Shown here piece after piece: positions 28,529 to 38,205 of a stretch of DNA of 64,000 nucleotides. The stretch is from positions 1 to 64,000 of the forward strand of contig NZ_JAAHTB010000010.1 in assembly GCF_010692745.1 (NCBI RefSeq), read 5' to 3'. The notes beneath the pieces were generated by a model, which was not told the origin of the DNA, did not search any database, and saw only the letters and a list, made by a program, of their open reading frames with translations. A program made the translations under genes and the position numbers. Numbering within the stretch: the first letter of the stretch is position 1; the number at the start of each line of letters is the position of its first letter. The stretch is from Methylobacterium sp. BTF04. Lineage in GTDB: Bacteria > Pseudomonadota > Alphaproteobacteria > Rhizobiales > Beijerinckiaceae.

Positions 28529-29411
28529 GACAGCCCTCGGCCGCTTCGTGCGGCCGGTCCGGGCCGATCCGGATCGGCCCGCGCGCGGACGGTTGCGGCT
28601 CGCCATGGCGGCCGGGCTCCTGCTCCTCTGCGGCATCCCCGTGGAGGCGCTGGACGCCACCGCTCGGACGCCGGTGCCTGCCGCCGGCTACCGCTCGGCC
28701 CGCGAGGCCCTGCGCACCGGCGTGCGCGACTACAATGCCGGTGACAAGGAAGGGGCCGCCCGCGCCCTCGAATACGCGGCCGGACAGGGCCATGCGCTGG
28801 CCCTGTGGAAGCTCGGCCGCATGTATGCCGAGGGCGACGGCGTGCCCCACGACGACCTCAAGGCGTTCGAGTTCTTCTCGCGCATCGCCGACGACACCAC
28901 CGATGACGGGCCGGACGCCCAGAATTCGAGCGTGCTGGCCAGCGCCTTCACGGCGCTCGGCACCTACTTCCTCGACGGGATCAAGGGCACCTACGTGCGC
29001 CCGAACCCGGAGCGGGCCTACGACATGTTCAACTACGCGGCGTCGTATTTCGGCGATCCGAACGCGCAGTACAACCTCGCCCGGCTCTACCTCGACGGCA
29101 CCGGCGTCGATGCCGACCCGCGCCAGGCCGCGCGCTGGTTCAACCTCGCCGCCGAGAAGGGGCATGCGCCGGCCCAGGCCCTGCTCGGCGAGTTGCTGAT
29201 CAACGGCCAGGGCATCCCGGTCCAGAGGTCACGCGGCCTGATGTGGCTCTCCCTCGCCCGCGACGCCGCGCAAGGCCGCAAGGACGATTGGATCGTGGCC
29301 CTCTACGACAAGGCGTGGAGTGCGGCCAACGAGAACGACCGCACCGACGCACAAGCGCAGGTCGCCCAGACCCAGGCCCAGGTGACGGGCTCCGCGCGAC
29401 GCCGGCGTTGA
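28515..29411 (+). CDS. Secreted Sel1-repeat protein, ExoR-like
   Basis: 298 residues. A basic N-terminus with a hydrophobic signal segment (LAMAAGLLLLCGIPVEALDA) leads to Sel1-like repeats: ALEYAAGQGHALALWKLGRM, AQYNLARLYLDGTGVDADPR, and AQALLGELLINGQGIPVQRS. The pattern matches ExoR, the periplasmic repressor of the ExoS-ChvI two-component system in rhizobia. ATG 28515 follows GGAG and overlaps the ilvD end by 14 bases; an internal ATG at 28605 is possible. The ExoR role is inferred from likeness only. Confidence 0.7.
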
Positions 29412-29451
29412 AGAACGGCATAGATCGCTCTTCAACGCCCGCTCCCGCAGT

Positions 29452-30078
29452 TTACGGGCTGGTGCGCGCCGCGATGGCGGTGGCGAAGGACGGGCGCGCG
29501 AGGATCGCGGCCACGTATTTCGCCAGCTTCGGCCAGCGGGCGGCATCCACCGCCTCATCCGCGAGATGCAGGTTGTGGAAGCCGGTGGCGACCGAGATGT
29601 CGGCGATGCTGAAGCTGTCGCCGACGAGGTAGGGGCCGTCGATCTGGCTCTCCAGGTAATCGTAGATCTTGGGCAGGCCCTCGTTGAGCGCCTTGGCGAT
29701 CGCCGCATCGTCGCCGGGCTGGCCGAGCAGCTTGGGCTTCACCACCCGGTTGGCGAACGGCGCGATGATGACCGGAAACATCTCCGTGTCGCCGTACTTG
29801 TCGAACCAGATCGCGCGGGCGCGGGCCTTCGGCTCGGCCGGGATCAGGGCCGGATTCGGAAACTTCGCCTCGATGTAGAACAGGATCGCGGTGGAATCGG
29901 CGAGCAGGAAGCCGTCGTCGTCCATCGCCGGGATCTTGCCGAGCGGGCTCGCGGCCTGGAAGGCCGCATCGGGATCGTGGAAGAACAGCGGGATGTGCTC
30001 GGCGCTCTGGCCCTTCTCGGCGAGGGCGACGAGAACCTTGCGGACGTAGGGCGAGTAGCCGGTACCGTAGAGTTTCAC
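29452..30078 (-). CDS. Glutathione S-transferase family protein
   Basis: 208 residues. An N-terminal thioredoxin-like domain (KLYGTGYSPYVRKVLVAL ... LGKIPAMDDDG with the cis-Pro, then ADSTAIL) is followed by a helical domain with VGDSFSIADISVATG. GTG 30078 is preferred because AAGGAG lies about 10 nt upstream and the fold begins right there; the ORF extends further but with no support. Probable cytoplasmic detoxification enzyme; substrate unknown. Confidence 0.85.
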   Translation of the reverse strand: MKLYGTGYSPYVRKVLVALAEKGQSAEHIPLFFHDPDAAFQAASPLGKIPAMDDDGFLLADSTAILFYIEAKFPNPALIPAEPKARARAIWFDKYGDTEMFPVIIAPFANRVVKPKLLGQPGDDAAIAKALNEGLPKIYDYLESQIDGPYLVGDSFSIADISVATGFHNLHLADEAVDAARWPKLAKYVAAILARPSFATAIAARTSP

Positions 30079-30162
30079 GAAGGGTAAGCTCCTTTTTGGC
30101 GTGGGTCGTCCATGGCCAACCCATTCGCGCGCGCTTAGTTCGCCGATGGGCATATCCGACGG

Positions 30163-30951
30163 TCAGATGAGCTCCACCGTCACCGGCACGTGGTCGGAGG
30201 GTTTTTCCAGGCCACGGAGGTGTTTCTGCACCGACGCCGAGACCAGCCAGTCGGCGGCTTGCGGCGACAGCAGGACATGGTCGATGCGGATTCCCTGGTT
30301 CCGCGGCCAGCATCCCGCCTGATAATCCCAGAACGTGTAGAGGCCGGGCTTCGGGTCGCAGGTGCGCAGGGCCTCGGTGAACCCCTCGGCCAGCAGGGCG
30401 CGGAACGCCGCGCGGGTCTGCGGCAGGAACAGCGCGTCGCTCACCCAGGCGGCCGGGTCGGCGGCATCCTCGGGCTCGGGAATCACGTTGTAGTCGCCGG
30501 CGAGCACCACGGCCTCCTCGCGCTCCAGCAGGGTGCGGGCATGGCGCCTCAGCCGCTCCAGGAAGCCGAGTTTGTAGGGATATTTCGGGCTGTCCACCGG
30601 ATTGCCGTTGGGCAGGTAGATCGAGGCCACCCGCACCGGTTTGACGTCGTCGCCCGAGACCAGGGCCTCGATGTAGCGCGCCTGCTCGTCGGTCTCGTCC
30701 CCCGGCAATCCGCGGCGGACCTCGCTCAGGGTCAGGGGCGCCCGCACCAGCAAGGCGACGCCGTTATAGGCCTTCTGGCCGAGGGTCTCGACCGCGTAGC
30801 CCGCCGCCTCGATCTCGGCACGCGGAAAGCCCTCGTCCTGGCACTTCAGCTCCTGCAGGCAGACCACGTCGGGCTTGGCTTCGTCGAGAAACGCCACGAG
30901 GTGGCCGACGCGCTGCTTGATCGAATTGACGTTCCAGGTGGCGATCCGCAT
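30163..30951 (-). CDS. xthA: Exodeoxyribonuclease III / AP endonuclease
   Basis: 262 residues of the EEP nuclease family, cutting at abasic sites and degrading 3' ends. Motifs in order: ATWNVNSIKQR, VVCLQELKCQ (catalytic Glu), GDYNVIPEPEDA (Asp-Asn), RIDHVLLSP and the terminal SDHVPVTVEL (Asp-His). ATG 30951 gives the standard N-terminus. It lies after the glutathione transferase on the same strand with an 84-base gap. Confidence 0.9.
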   Translation of the reverse strand: MRIATWNVNSIKQRVGHLVAFLDEAKPDVVCLQELKCQDEGFPRAEIEAAGYAVETLGQKAYNGVALLVRAPLTLSEVRRGLPGDETDEQARYIEALVSGDDVKPVRVASIYLPNGNPVDSPKYPYKLGFLERLRRHARTLLEREEAVVLAGDYNVIPEPEDAADPAAWVSDALFLPQTRAAFRALLAEGFTEALRTCDPKPGLYTFWDYQAGCWPRNQGIRIDHVLLSPQAADWLVSASVQKHLRGLEKPSDHVPVTVELI

Positions 30952-31008
30952 GGGGCTTGGGTCCTGACGCTTCTGCGGCCCCGTCATCGTGCCTTCGCGG
31001 GGGGCTGG

Positions 31009-31088
31009 CAAGCCAGCGCAGCTTTGGGCAAGCCAGCGGAGCTTTGAAGAAGCCTGCGCAGCTTTGCAGAAGCCTGCGCGGTCTGGCC
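31009..31088. repeat. Four-unit 20-bp tandem repeat
   Basis: Four back-to-back 20-bp units with a consensus like (C/G)AAGCC(A/T)GCG(C/G)AGCTTTGNN: 31009-31028, 31029-31048, 31049-31068 and 31069-31088, the last more divergent. They lie between the divergent xthA and ceramidase-like genes, in the shared promoter zone. No spacers, so not CRISPR. Confidence 0.75.
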
Positions 31089-31101
31089 GGAAAGGAAGTC
31101 G

Positions 31102-31806
31102 ATGTCGGAGACATGGTTCGCGCCGATCCGTGCCTATTGCGAGCGGGGCGATGCGGGGTTCTGGGCGGAGCCGCTCAATGCGCTCTCCAATGGCGCCTTC
31201 CTCGTGGCCGCCGTCGCCGCCGGATGGCAGGCGCTTCGGAGCCCGAGGCGGGACGCCGCCGCGCTGGCCCTCGCGATCCTCGTCGGGATCGTCGGGCTCG
31301 GCTCCTTCCTGTTCCACACCCTCGCGGTGCGCTGGTCGCTGCTCGCGGACGTGATCCCCATCGCGGTGTTCATCCACGCCTACTTCTTCCTGGCGTTGCG
31401 GCGCTATTTCGGGCTCGGCACCGTGGCCGCCACCGGGATCACCCTGGCCTTCGCCGCCTTGAATATCGGCCTGGAACCCGCCCTCGACGCGGCGACGGGA
31501 CGGTCGCTCGCCGCGCTGACGAACGGCTCCATCGGCTATGTCCCGGCGCTCCTGGCACTGGCGGGATTCGGCGCGGGCCTGCTCCTGCCGCAGGGGTGCG
31601 CCCTCGGTCCCGCGCGCCGGCAGGCCGGCCGCGCGCTTCTCGGGATCGCGGCGGTTTTCGCGGTCTCGCTGGCGGCCCGCACCGGCGATGCGCGGCTGTG
31701 CGCGGGTTGGCCGTTGGGCACGCATTTCGTCTGGCACATCCTCAATGCCGGGGTGCTCTATGGACTCGTGACGGTCGCCCTGCGGTATCGCGCGCGGACA
31801 GCCTGA
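31102..31806 (+). CDS. Ceramidase-family integral membrane hydrolase
   Basis: 234 residues with about seven membrane helices. The conserved family pattern is seen: YCERGDAGFWAEPLNALSNG at the start, GLGSFLFHTLAVRW in the middle, and HFVWHILNAGVLYG at the end, supplying the Ser, Asp and His residues of the Zn-hydrolase (CREST) superfamily. Eukaryotic members cleave ceramide; bacterial substrates are mostly unknown but could be sphingolipid- or hopanoid-like amides. Single gene. Confidence 0.75.
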   Translation: MSETWFAPIRAYCERGDAGFWAEPLNALSNGAFLVAAVAAGWQALRSPRRDAAALALAILVGIVGLGSFLFHTLAVRWSLLADVIPIAVFIHAYFFLALRRYFGLGTVAATGITLAFAALNIGLEPALDAATGRSLAALTNGSIGYVPALLALAGFGAGLLLPQGCALGPARRQAGRALLGIAAVFAVSLAARTGDARLCAGWPLGTHFVWHILNAGVLYGLVTVALRYRARTA

Positions 31807-31944
31807 AGCGCGGCGGTTCCGCCCCTTCGGTTTTCTTGCACGCCCTCGGAATTCGTTGCAGAAGAGCCCGCCGCTCCGACGGGAGCGATGGCCTCGCGCC
31901 CGGTGCGCCCTTCGTCTCTGCGAGGGCCCGGGCCGCACGTGAAG

Positions 31945-33282
31945 ATGACGGATCGAGCCATGAAACAGAGCCTTCGCCTCGGCGTCGCTGGCCTCGGCAC
32001 CGTGGGTGCCGCCGTCGTCCGGATGGTCGCCCGCCGGGCCGATGCCCTGTCCGCCACCAGCGGCGCCGCGATTCACATCGTCGCGGTCTCCTCCCGCGAC
32101 AAGACCCGCGACCGCGGCATCGATCTCTCCGGGGTCACCTGGTTCGACGATCCGGTGGCGCTCGCCCGCTCGGGCGAGGTCGATTGCGTCGTCGAGCTGA
32201 TCGGCGGCTCGGATGGTCCGGCCAAGGCCACCGTCGAGGCGGCCATCGCGGCGGGCAAGCATGTGGTCACGGCCAACAAGGCGCTGCTCGCCAAGCACGG
32301 CGCGGCCCTGGCCAAGGCTGCCGAGGACAAGGGCGTGATCCTCGCCTACGAGGCGTCGGTGGCGGGCGGAATCCCGGTGATCAAGGCCCTGCGCGAAGGG
32401 CTCACAGGCAACGCGGTTTCGCGCGTCTACGGCATCATGAACGGCACCTGCAATTACATCCTGACCCGGATGGAGCGCGAAGGACTGACCTTCGAGGCCT
32501 GTCTCGCGGATGCGCAGGCGCTCGGCTACGCCGAGGCCGACCCGACCTTCGACGTCGAGGGCTACGACACCGCCCACAAGCTCGCGATCCTCACCAGCCT
32601 GGCCTTCGGCGTCGAGATCGATGCGGACGGCGTCTCGGTGGAAGGCATCTCGGCGATCCAGCCCCTCGATCTGAAAATGGCCGAGGAGCTCGGCTACCGC
32701 ATCAAGCTGCTCGGCGTCGCACAGGTCGCCGAGGGCGGGATCGAGCAGCGCGTCCACCCGACCATGGTGCCGAAATCCTCGGCCATCGCCCAGGTCATGG
32801 GCGTGACCAACGCCGTCACCATCGATGCCGATGCGGTGGGCGAACTCACCCTGATCGGCCCCGGCGCCGGCGGCGAGGCCACCGCCTCGGCGGTGGTCGC
32901 GGATATCTGCGATGTGGCGGCCGGAACCCGGCGCCCGACCTTCGGCCGGCCGAGCGGGGATCTGACGCCGTCGCAGCGCATCGCCATGCAGCGGCACGAG
33001 GGCGGCTATTACATCCGCCTCACCGTGCACGATCGGCCCGGCGTCGCGGCCGGCGTCGCCACCCGCATGGCCGAGCGCGACATCTCCATCGAGAGCATCC
33101 TCCAGCGCCGCTCGGAGAGCGCCGCCTCGAAGGACCCGCATGGCCGCTCGGGCCAGCCGGTGCCGTTGGTGCTGATCACCTACGCGGCCACCGAGGGCAA
33201 CATCCGGGCGGCGCTCGATGCCATCGCGGGCGACGGATTGCTCGCCGAAGCGCCGCAGCTGATCCGGATCGAGCGGGAATAG
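31945..33282 (+). CDS. hom: Homoserine dehydrogenase
   Basis: About 445 residues. An NAD(P)-binding domain (GVAGLGTVGAAVVRMVARR), a catalytic domain with MNGTCNYILTRME, ALGYAEADPTFDVEGYDTAH and the catalytic Lys region, then a C-terminal ACT domain (YYIRLTVHDRPGVAAGVATR). It makes homoserine for threonine and methionine; the ACT domain suggests threonine feedback. ATG 31945 used, ATG 31960 equally possible. glpX follows 148 bases later. Confidence 0.95.
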   Translation: MTDRAMKQSLRLGVAGLGTVGAAVVRMVARRADALSATSGAAIHIVAVSSRDKTRDRGIDLSGVTWFDDPVALARSGEVDCVVELIGGSDGPAKATVEAAIAAGKHVVTANKALLAKHGAALAKAAEDKGVILAYEASVAGGIPVIKALREGLTGNAVSRVYGIMNGTCNYILTRMEREGLTFEACLADAQALGYAEADPTFDVEGYDTAHKLAILTSLAFGVEIDADGVSVEGISAIQPLDLKMAEELGYRIKLLGVAQVAEGGIEQRVHPTMVPKSSAIAQVMGVTNAVTIDADAVGELTLIGPGAGGEATASAVVADICDVAAGTRRPTFGRPSGDLTPSQRIAMQRHEGGYYIRLTVHDRPGVAAGVATRMAERDISIESILQRRSESAASKDPHGRSGQPVPLVLITYAATEGNIRAALDAIAGDGLLAEAPQLIRIERE

Positions 33283-33430
33283 GACGCGCAAGCCGCCTGG
33301 AACGGTCTGGTTCTGCACGGTCCTGCACACTTTTCCGCATAAAGCGGTCCCGGCGCGGCGCCTCTCGCTGGCTTTTGATGAACTTTAGTACATAGAGATC
33401 AGCCAAAGGCAGAGAAGGCGTACGGGACCG

Positions 33431-34423
33431 ATGACGGGTGGGAACAGATCGGAAGGCGTGCCGGTGGCCCGCACCCTGAGCCTCGAACTCGCCCGCGTGA
33501 CGGAGCGTGCCGCCATCGCCGCCGCCCGCCTGCGCGGACAGGGCAAGGAGAAGGAGGCCGACCAGGCCGCCGTCGACGCCATGCGCGCCGAACTTAATCT
33601 CCTGCCCATCGACGGCACCGTGGTGATCGGAGAGGGCGAGCGCGACGAGGCGCCGATGCTGTTCATCGGCGAACGGCTCGGAACCGGTCACGGTCCTCGG
33701 GTCGACATCGCCGTCGATCCGCTTGAGGGCACGACCCTCTGCGCCAAGGACATGCCGGGCGCCATCGCGGTGATGGCACTCGCCGAGTACGGCTCGCTGC
33801 TGGCCGCCCCCGATGTCTACATGCAGAAGATCGCCATCGGCCCGGGCTACCCGGAAGGGCTCGTCGACCTCGATGCGAGCCCGGCCGACAACATCGCCGC
33901 CCTCGCGCGCCACAAGGGCGTCGACCCGGCCCAGATCACCGCGATCATCCTCGATCGCCCGCGCCACATGGCCCTCGTCGCGGCCGTGCGCGAGACCGGG
34001 GCGGGCATCCGCCTGATCTCCGACGGCGACATCGCCGCCATCATCCACACCACGAGCCCGGACACCACCGGGGCCGACATCTACCTCGGCATCGGCGCCG
34101 CCCCCGAAGGCGTGATCGCCGCCGGCGTGCTGCGCTGCATCGGCGGCCACATGCAGGGCCGGCTGATCCTCGACAGCCACGACAAGCGCGAGCGCGCCGC
34201 CCGCATGGGCATCAGCGATCCGAACCGGAAATACGAGCTGCACGACATGGCCCGCGGCGATGTCATCGTGGCGGCCACCGGCGTCACCGACGGGGCGCTG
34301 CTCAAGGGCGTGCGGTTCAAGCCGGGCTTCATCGAGACCGAGACGGTGGTCTACCGCTCGGCCACCGGCACCGTGCGCCGCATCCACGGCGAGCATCGCC
34401 GGATGCAGCGGTTCGAGGGCTGA
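33431..34423 (+). CDS. glpX: Class II fructose-1,6-bisphosphatase
   Basis: 330 residues of the GlpX type. Metal and phosphate motifs: DGTVVIGEGERDEAPML, AVDPLEGTTLCAKDMPG, and later GIGAAPEGVIAAGVLRC. It hydrolyses fructose-1,6-bisphosphate in gluconeogenesis; some homologues also act on sedoheptulose bisphosphate. The hom-glpX order is frequent in alphaproteobacteria. Confidence 0.9.
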   Translation: MTGGNRSEGVPVARTLSLELARVTERAAIAAARLRGQGKEKEADQAAVDAMRAELNLLPIDGTVVIGEGERDEAPMLFIGERLGTGHGPRVDIAVDPLEGTTLCAKDMPGAIAVMALAEYGSLLAAPDVYMQKIAIGPGYPEGLVDLDASPADNIAALARHKGVDPAQITAIILDRPRHMALVAAVRETGAGIRLISDGDIAAIIHTTSPDTTGADIYLGIGAAPEGVIAAGVLRCIGGHMQGRLILDSHDKRERAARMGISDPNRKYELHDMARGDVIVAATGVTDGALLKGVRFKPGFIETETVVYRSATGTVRRIHGEHRRMQRFEG

Positions 34424-34437
34424 GGACCGGCCGCCCG

Positions 34438-34884
34438 GTGTCGGACCTCCGCATCCGTCCCGTCGCCCGCAACGAACGGGCGCCGTGGGACATCCTGTGG
34501 TCGGGCTACCTGGATTTCTACTCGGCGGTGATCGGTCCGGAAATCCGCGACATCACCTGGGCGCGCCTGCACGATCCGCTGGTTCCGCTTCATGCCCTGG
34601 TGGCGGAGGAGGGCGGACGCCTCGTCGGCCTCGCGCACTACACCTTCCACGCTTCGGCCTGGACGCTCGGACCCTATTGCTACCTGCAGGATCTTTTCAC
34701 GGCCCCCGAAGCCCGCGGCCGCGGCATCGGGCGCGCGCTGGTGGAGGCGGTGGCGAGCGAGGCCCGCCGCGCGGGCGCGGACCGGGTCTATTGGCTGACG
34801 AAGGAGGACAACGCCGCCGCCCGCGCGCTCTACGACACGCTGGCGGATCGGCCCGGCTTCATCCAGTACCGCCGGATCTTCTGA
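34438..34884 (+). CDS. GNAT-family N-acetyltransferase
   Basis: 148 residues with the acetyl-CoA binding signature PEARGRGIGRALVEAVASEA and the upstream beta strands (GLAHYTFH, CYLQDLFT). Starts with GTG 14 bases after glpX, so likely co-transcribed with it. Substrate unknown. Confidence 0.85.
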   Translation: MSDLRIRPVARNERAPWDILWSGYLDFYSAVIGPEIRDITWARLHDPLVPLHALVAEEGGRLVGLAHYTFHASAWTLGPYCYLQDLFTAPEARGRGIGRALVEAVASEARRAGADRVYWLTKEDNAAARALYDTLADRPGFIQYRRIF

Positions 34885-34897
34885 CCGGTTCGGCGGC

Positions 34898-35773
34898 TCA
34901 GTTGAACAGCGAGCCGACGCCGCCCTGCACCCGCCCAAGGCCCTGCTTGGCCACGGCGTTGCCCGGCTCGATCTGGGCGGCGCGCTGGTAGCTCTCGACC
35001 GCTTCCTTCTTGCGGTTCGACTTCTCGTAGGCCAGCCCGCGATAGGCCCAGGACGTGGCGTCCTTGTTGTTGACGTTGAGCGCCGCGTTGTAGTCCTCGA
35101 TCGCCTTGTCGTACTGGTTGGTGGCGATCAGGCTCTGGCCGCGCGCCGCATAGGGCGCCGCCACGAAGGGATTGCGATCGATGGCCGCGTCGAAATCGCC
35201 GATGGCCTGGGTGTTCTGGCCCTGCTTCTGACGGACGAGGCCGCGGGCATGGTAGGCTTCGGCCGATTCCGGAGCGATGCGGATCGCCTGGTTCAGGTCG
35301 GAGGTGGCTCCGTCGAGGTCGCCCTGCGCGCGCAGCACGTTGGCGCGGCCGATATAGGCCGGGCCATAATTCCGATCGGCGGCGATCGCCTTCGAGAAAT
35401 CCTGGAGCGCGGCGTCGTTGCGGCCGACCTGACGGTTGGCGAGCGCCCGGTTGTTGTAGGCCGAGGCCGAGTTCGGATCGATCTGCACCGCCTTGGTGAA
35501 GTCGCCGATGGCGTCGTTGAACTGGCCCGAGCGGGCATAGGCCGCGCCGCGGGTGTTGTAGGCCGCGGCATCGTTGGGATTGCGCTGGATCACTTCGCTG
35601 AGCGAGGCGATGTTGACGTTGGTCGCCCCCGTCGCGTCGGATTCGAGCACGGCGAACTGACGATTTGCCGTTCCGCCGCCGCCATAGGTCTCGCAACCCC
35701 CGAGCGCGGCGGCCACGAGCGCCGTGGCTCCGATCAGCCCCGCCTTCGAGGCCCGCAGCTTCACAACCGTCAT
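34898..35773 (-). CDS. TPR-repeat lipoprotein
   Basis: 291 residues. A lipoprotein signal ends in LGGC, then six or so tetratricopeptide repeats follow (e.g. AAAYNTRGAAYARSGQFNDA, SAYNNRALANRQVGRNDAAL, ATSWAYRGLAYEKSNRKKEA). ATG 35773 has GGGGGAGAG 8 nt upstream and gives a clean lipobox; longer starts are unlikely. A scaffold for protein-protein contacts at the envelope; partner unknown. Converges with the GNAT gene. Confidence 0.85.
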   Translation of the reverse strand: MTVVKLRASKAGLIGATALVAAALGGCETYGGGGTANRQFAVLESDATGATNVNIASLSEVIQRNPNDAAAYNTRGAAYARSGQFNDAIGDFTKAVQIDPNSASAYNNRALANRQVGRNDAALQDFSKAIAADRNYGPAYIGRANVLRAQGDLDGATSDLNQAIRIAPESAEAYHARGLVRQKQGQNTQAIGDFDAAIDRNPFVAAPYAARGQSLIATNQYDKAIEDYNAALNVNNKDATSWAYRGLAYEKSNRKKEAVESYQRAAQIEPGNAVAKQGLGRVQGGVGSLFN

Positions 35774-36269
35774 GGATCCGCTCTCCCCCGGACCGCGCCG
35801 CATGTGCGCCCCCGCCATCGACATCCGCATCTCTCGCGGCCTAAAACCCCGAACATCGTGGGGCCTCGGGTGCCGGCACATTCCCGCGCAGCGGTGAATG
35901 CGCGCTTAAGAACGGGCGACGATCCCGCTCAAGCGTCCCGATGTGGCGAAGGTATGGCTGGCCCGGCGATCCCGCCGCGATGGCCCGCCGGACGGCACAA
36001 AGGCCCGTTCGGTGTGACGCGCAGGACGCGGTTTTGGGCTTACCCGGCCGGAGATCGACGCGGGACGCCACGCGCGCGGCATGCGATCGTTTCGACCAGT
36101 TTCGTCCCGATCCCTACCTCATCCTGAGGCGCCGCAGCGCAGCGGAGGCCTCGAAGGAGGGCTCCAGGAATCGCAGGGTGCACTGGAGGCCTCCTTCGAG
36201 GCCGCTGCGCGGCGCCTCAGGATGAGGCCGTGGGTGGGATGACTCAGTGCGAATCCAGCGAAAATCGAC
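35774..36269. other. Intergenic region with a large inverted repeat
   Basis: Nearly 500 bases between the TPR lipoprotein start and the purK stop. No convincing gene. It contains the palindromic element at 36117-36227, and the left half should hold the lipoprotein promoter. Confidence 0.5.
36117..36227. repeat. Intergenic inverted repeat (REP/MITE-like)
   Basis: Left arm 36117-36160 begins CCTCATCCTGAGGCGCCGC and ends CCTCGAAGGAGG; right arm 36190-36227 is its near-complement, ending GCGCCTCAGGATGAGG. The loop is about 29 bases. It would form a very stable cruciform or RNA hairpin and could end purK transcription. The form resembles dispersed intergenic palindromes of alphaproteobacteria; copy number cannot be judged from one window. 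Confidence 0.7.
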
Positions 36270-37379
36270 TCAGGCGACGGGCAGCAGGCGCGTGACGTGG
36301 CCCATCTTGCGGCCGGGGCGGGCCTCGCCCTTGCCGTAGAGATGGAGGTACGCCCCCGCCTGGGCCAGGATCGCAGCCCAGTCTCCGGACTCGTCGCCGA
36401 TGAGGTTGTGCATCTCCACCGCCATCCCACCGACGCGGGCCGGGTCGCCGAGCGGCCAGCCGCAGACGGCGCGGACATGCTGGGCGAATTGCGAGGTCGT
36501 CGCCCCCTCGATGGTCCAATGGCCCGAATTGTGGACCCGCGGCGCGATCTCGTTGACGACGACGCGGGCGGGGCCATCGGCCTGTTCCACCAGGAACATC
36601 TCCACGGCGAGCACACCGACATAATCCAGCGCCTCGGCGATGCGGCGGGCGATGCCGATGGCGGCGGCCTCGGTCTGCGCCGCGATCCCGGGCGCCGGGA
36701 CACGGGTCACCGCAAGGATATGGTCGCGATGCTCGTTGGCGCAGGGATCGTAGGCCGCGAACGCGCCATCGGCGCCGCGGGCGGCCACCACCGAGACCTC
36801 GTGCGCGAACGGCACGAACCCCTCGAGAATGCAGGGCGCACCCGCGAACTCAGCCAGGATCGCAGCGGGATCGAGGGGGCCATCGGCGCGGATCATGCGC
36901 TGGCCCTTGCCGTCATAGCCGAAGCGGCGGGTCTTCAGCACCGCGGGGCGGCCGATCGCGGCGAGCGCTTCGGTCAGATCGGCGACACTGTCGACGGCAC
37001 GGAACGGCGCCGTCTCGATCCCGAGACCGTTGATGAAGGTCTTCTCGGTGAGCCGGTCCTGGGTGGTCGCCAAAGCGGCGGCGTTGGGATGGAGCGGCGC
37101 CTTGGCGGCGAGGGCCTCGGCGGCGGCCGCGGGAATGTTCTCGAACTCGTAGGTGACCACGTCGACGCTCGCCGCGAACCGCGCCAGCGCCGCGACGTCG
37201 TCATAGGCCGCCACGGTGCGCTGCGCCGACACGTCGAAGGCGGTGCTGTCGTCGTCGGGCGCGAAGATGTGGACCTTGAGGCCGTAATTGGCCGCCGCCA
37301 GCGCGATCATGCGGCCGAGCTGGCCGCCTCCGACGATGCCGAGGGTCGCGCCGGGCCGGATGTCTTTGGAGGATGTCAA
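36270..37379 (-). CDS. purK: N5-carboxyaminoimidazole ribonucleotide synthase
   Basis: About 369 residues, ATP-grasp fold. It carboxylates AIR with bicarbonate and ATP in purine synthesis. N-terminal [23 protein letters not shown]-binding [12 protein letters not shown], metal-binding [19 protein letters not shown]. The most likely start is TTG 37379, overlapping the purE stop (TTGA), since no ATG or GTG exists nearby and the family N-terminus begins about 12 residues later. Confidence 0.9.
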   Translation of the reverse strand: MTSSKDIRPGATLGIVGGGQLGRMIALAAANYGLKVHIFAPDDDSTAFDVSAQRTVAAYDDVAALARFAASVDVVTYEFENIPAAAAEALAAKAPLHPNAAALATTQDRLTEKTFINGLGIETAPFRAVDSVADLTEALAAIGRPAVLKTRRFGYDGKGQRMIRADGPLDPAAILAEFAGAPCILEGFVPFAHEVSVVAARGADGAFAAYDPCANEHRDHILAVTRVPAPGIAAQTEAAAIGIARRIAEALDYVGVLAVEMFLVEQADGPARVVVNEIAPRVHNSGHWTIEGATTSQFAQHVRAVCGWPLGDPARVGGMAVEMHNLIGDESGDWAAILAQAGAYLHLYGKGEARPGRKMGHVTRLLPVA

Positions 37380-37882
37380 GGAAGGTCGCTTTGCGGGTGT
37401 TCGGCGACGCTCGCGGTCTGCGCGGCGCGCCAGGATTCGAGACGGGCGGCCAGGGCCGCATCGGTGAGGGCGAGGACGGCGGCGGCGAGCAGGGCCGCAT
37501 TGATGGCGCCGGCCTTGCCGATGGCGAGGGTCCCGACCGGGATGCCGGCCGGCATCTGGACGATGGAGAGCAGGCTGTCCTGCCCCGACAGCGCCTTCGA
37601 TTCCACCGGAACGCCGAAGACCGGCAGCGGCGTCATCGCCGCGGTCATGCCGGGAAGGTGCGCCGCGCCGCCGGCCCCGGCGATCACCACTCGGAATCCC
37701 TCGGCCTTGGCGCCCTTGGCGAACGCCACCAGCCGATCGGGAGTGCGATGGGCCGAAACGATTCGGTCCACATGGGGCACGCCGAGCGCATCGAGGGTCT
37801 CGGCGGCATGGCGCATGGTCGCCCAGTCGGACTGGCTTCCCATGATGATCGCGACCGGGGGGGCTCCCGTCATCGTCGTCAC
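37376..37882 (-). CDS. purE: N5-carboxyaminoimidazole ribonucleotide mutase
   Basis: 168 residues, class I PurE. Signature [27 protein letters not shown] with the catalytic His, and [20 protein letters not shown]. It works right after PurK, converting N5-CAIR to CAIR. Overlapping purE-purK operon on the minus strand. Confidence 0.95.
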   Translation of the reverse strand: MTTMTGAPPVAIIMGSQSDWATMRHAAETLDALGVPHVDRIVSAHRTPDRLVAFAKGAKAEGFRVVIAGAGGAAHLPGMTAAMTPLPVFGVPVESKALSGQDSLLSIVQMPAGIPVGTLAIGKAGAINAALLAAAVLALTDAALAARLESWRAAQTASVAEHPQSDLP

Positions 37883-37986
37883 ATCCCTTCGCGGTCATCG
37901 AACAACAGGGGACGGGCCCCACGCATCCCGGTCCCGCCGCATACAAAAGCGCCGGCGCTCTCGCAAGGCACGCCAGTCATCGGCGT

Positions 37987-38205
37987 TCAGGCGATGATGT
38001 CGGGCGTGATCTGGTCCTCGATATACGAGATCTGGTCGCGCAGGACGAGCTTGCGCTTCTTCAGGCGCTGGATCTGCAGCTGGTCGCCGGCCACGCTCAA
38101 TTCGAGCGCGTCGATGGCGCCGTCGAGATCGCGGTGTTCCTGCCTGAGCCGCGCCAACTCCTCGGCGGAATGCGCCGAGGCATCGTTATCGTACTGGACC
38201 GCCAT
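37987..38205 (-). CDS. DUF465 (YdcH-like) small protein
   Basis: 72 residues, mostly one long coiled-coil helical hairpin ending LQIQRLKKRKLVLRDQISYI. The Lys/Arg-rich LKKRKLxLKD motif defines the DUF465 family. ATG 38205 chosen over longer starts. Function unknown. It is divergent from a second DUF465 gene. Confidence 0.8.
   Translation of the reverse strand: MAVQYDNDASAHSAEELARLRQEHRDLDGAIDALELSVAGDQLQIQRLKKRKLVLRDQISYIEDQITPDIIA

Noticed and set aside
31009-31088. CRISPR array
   Set aside because: Units are contiguous with no spacers, only four copies, and no cas genes exist in the window.
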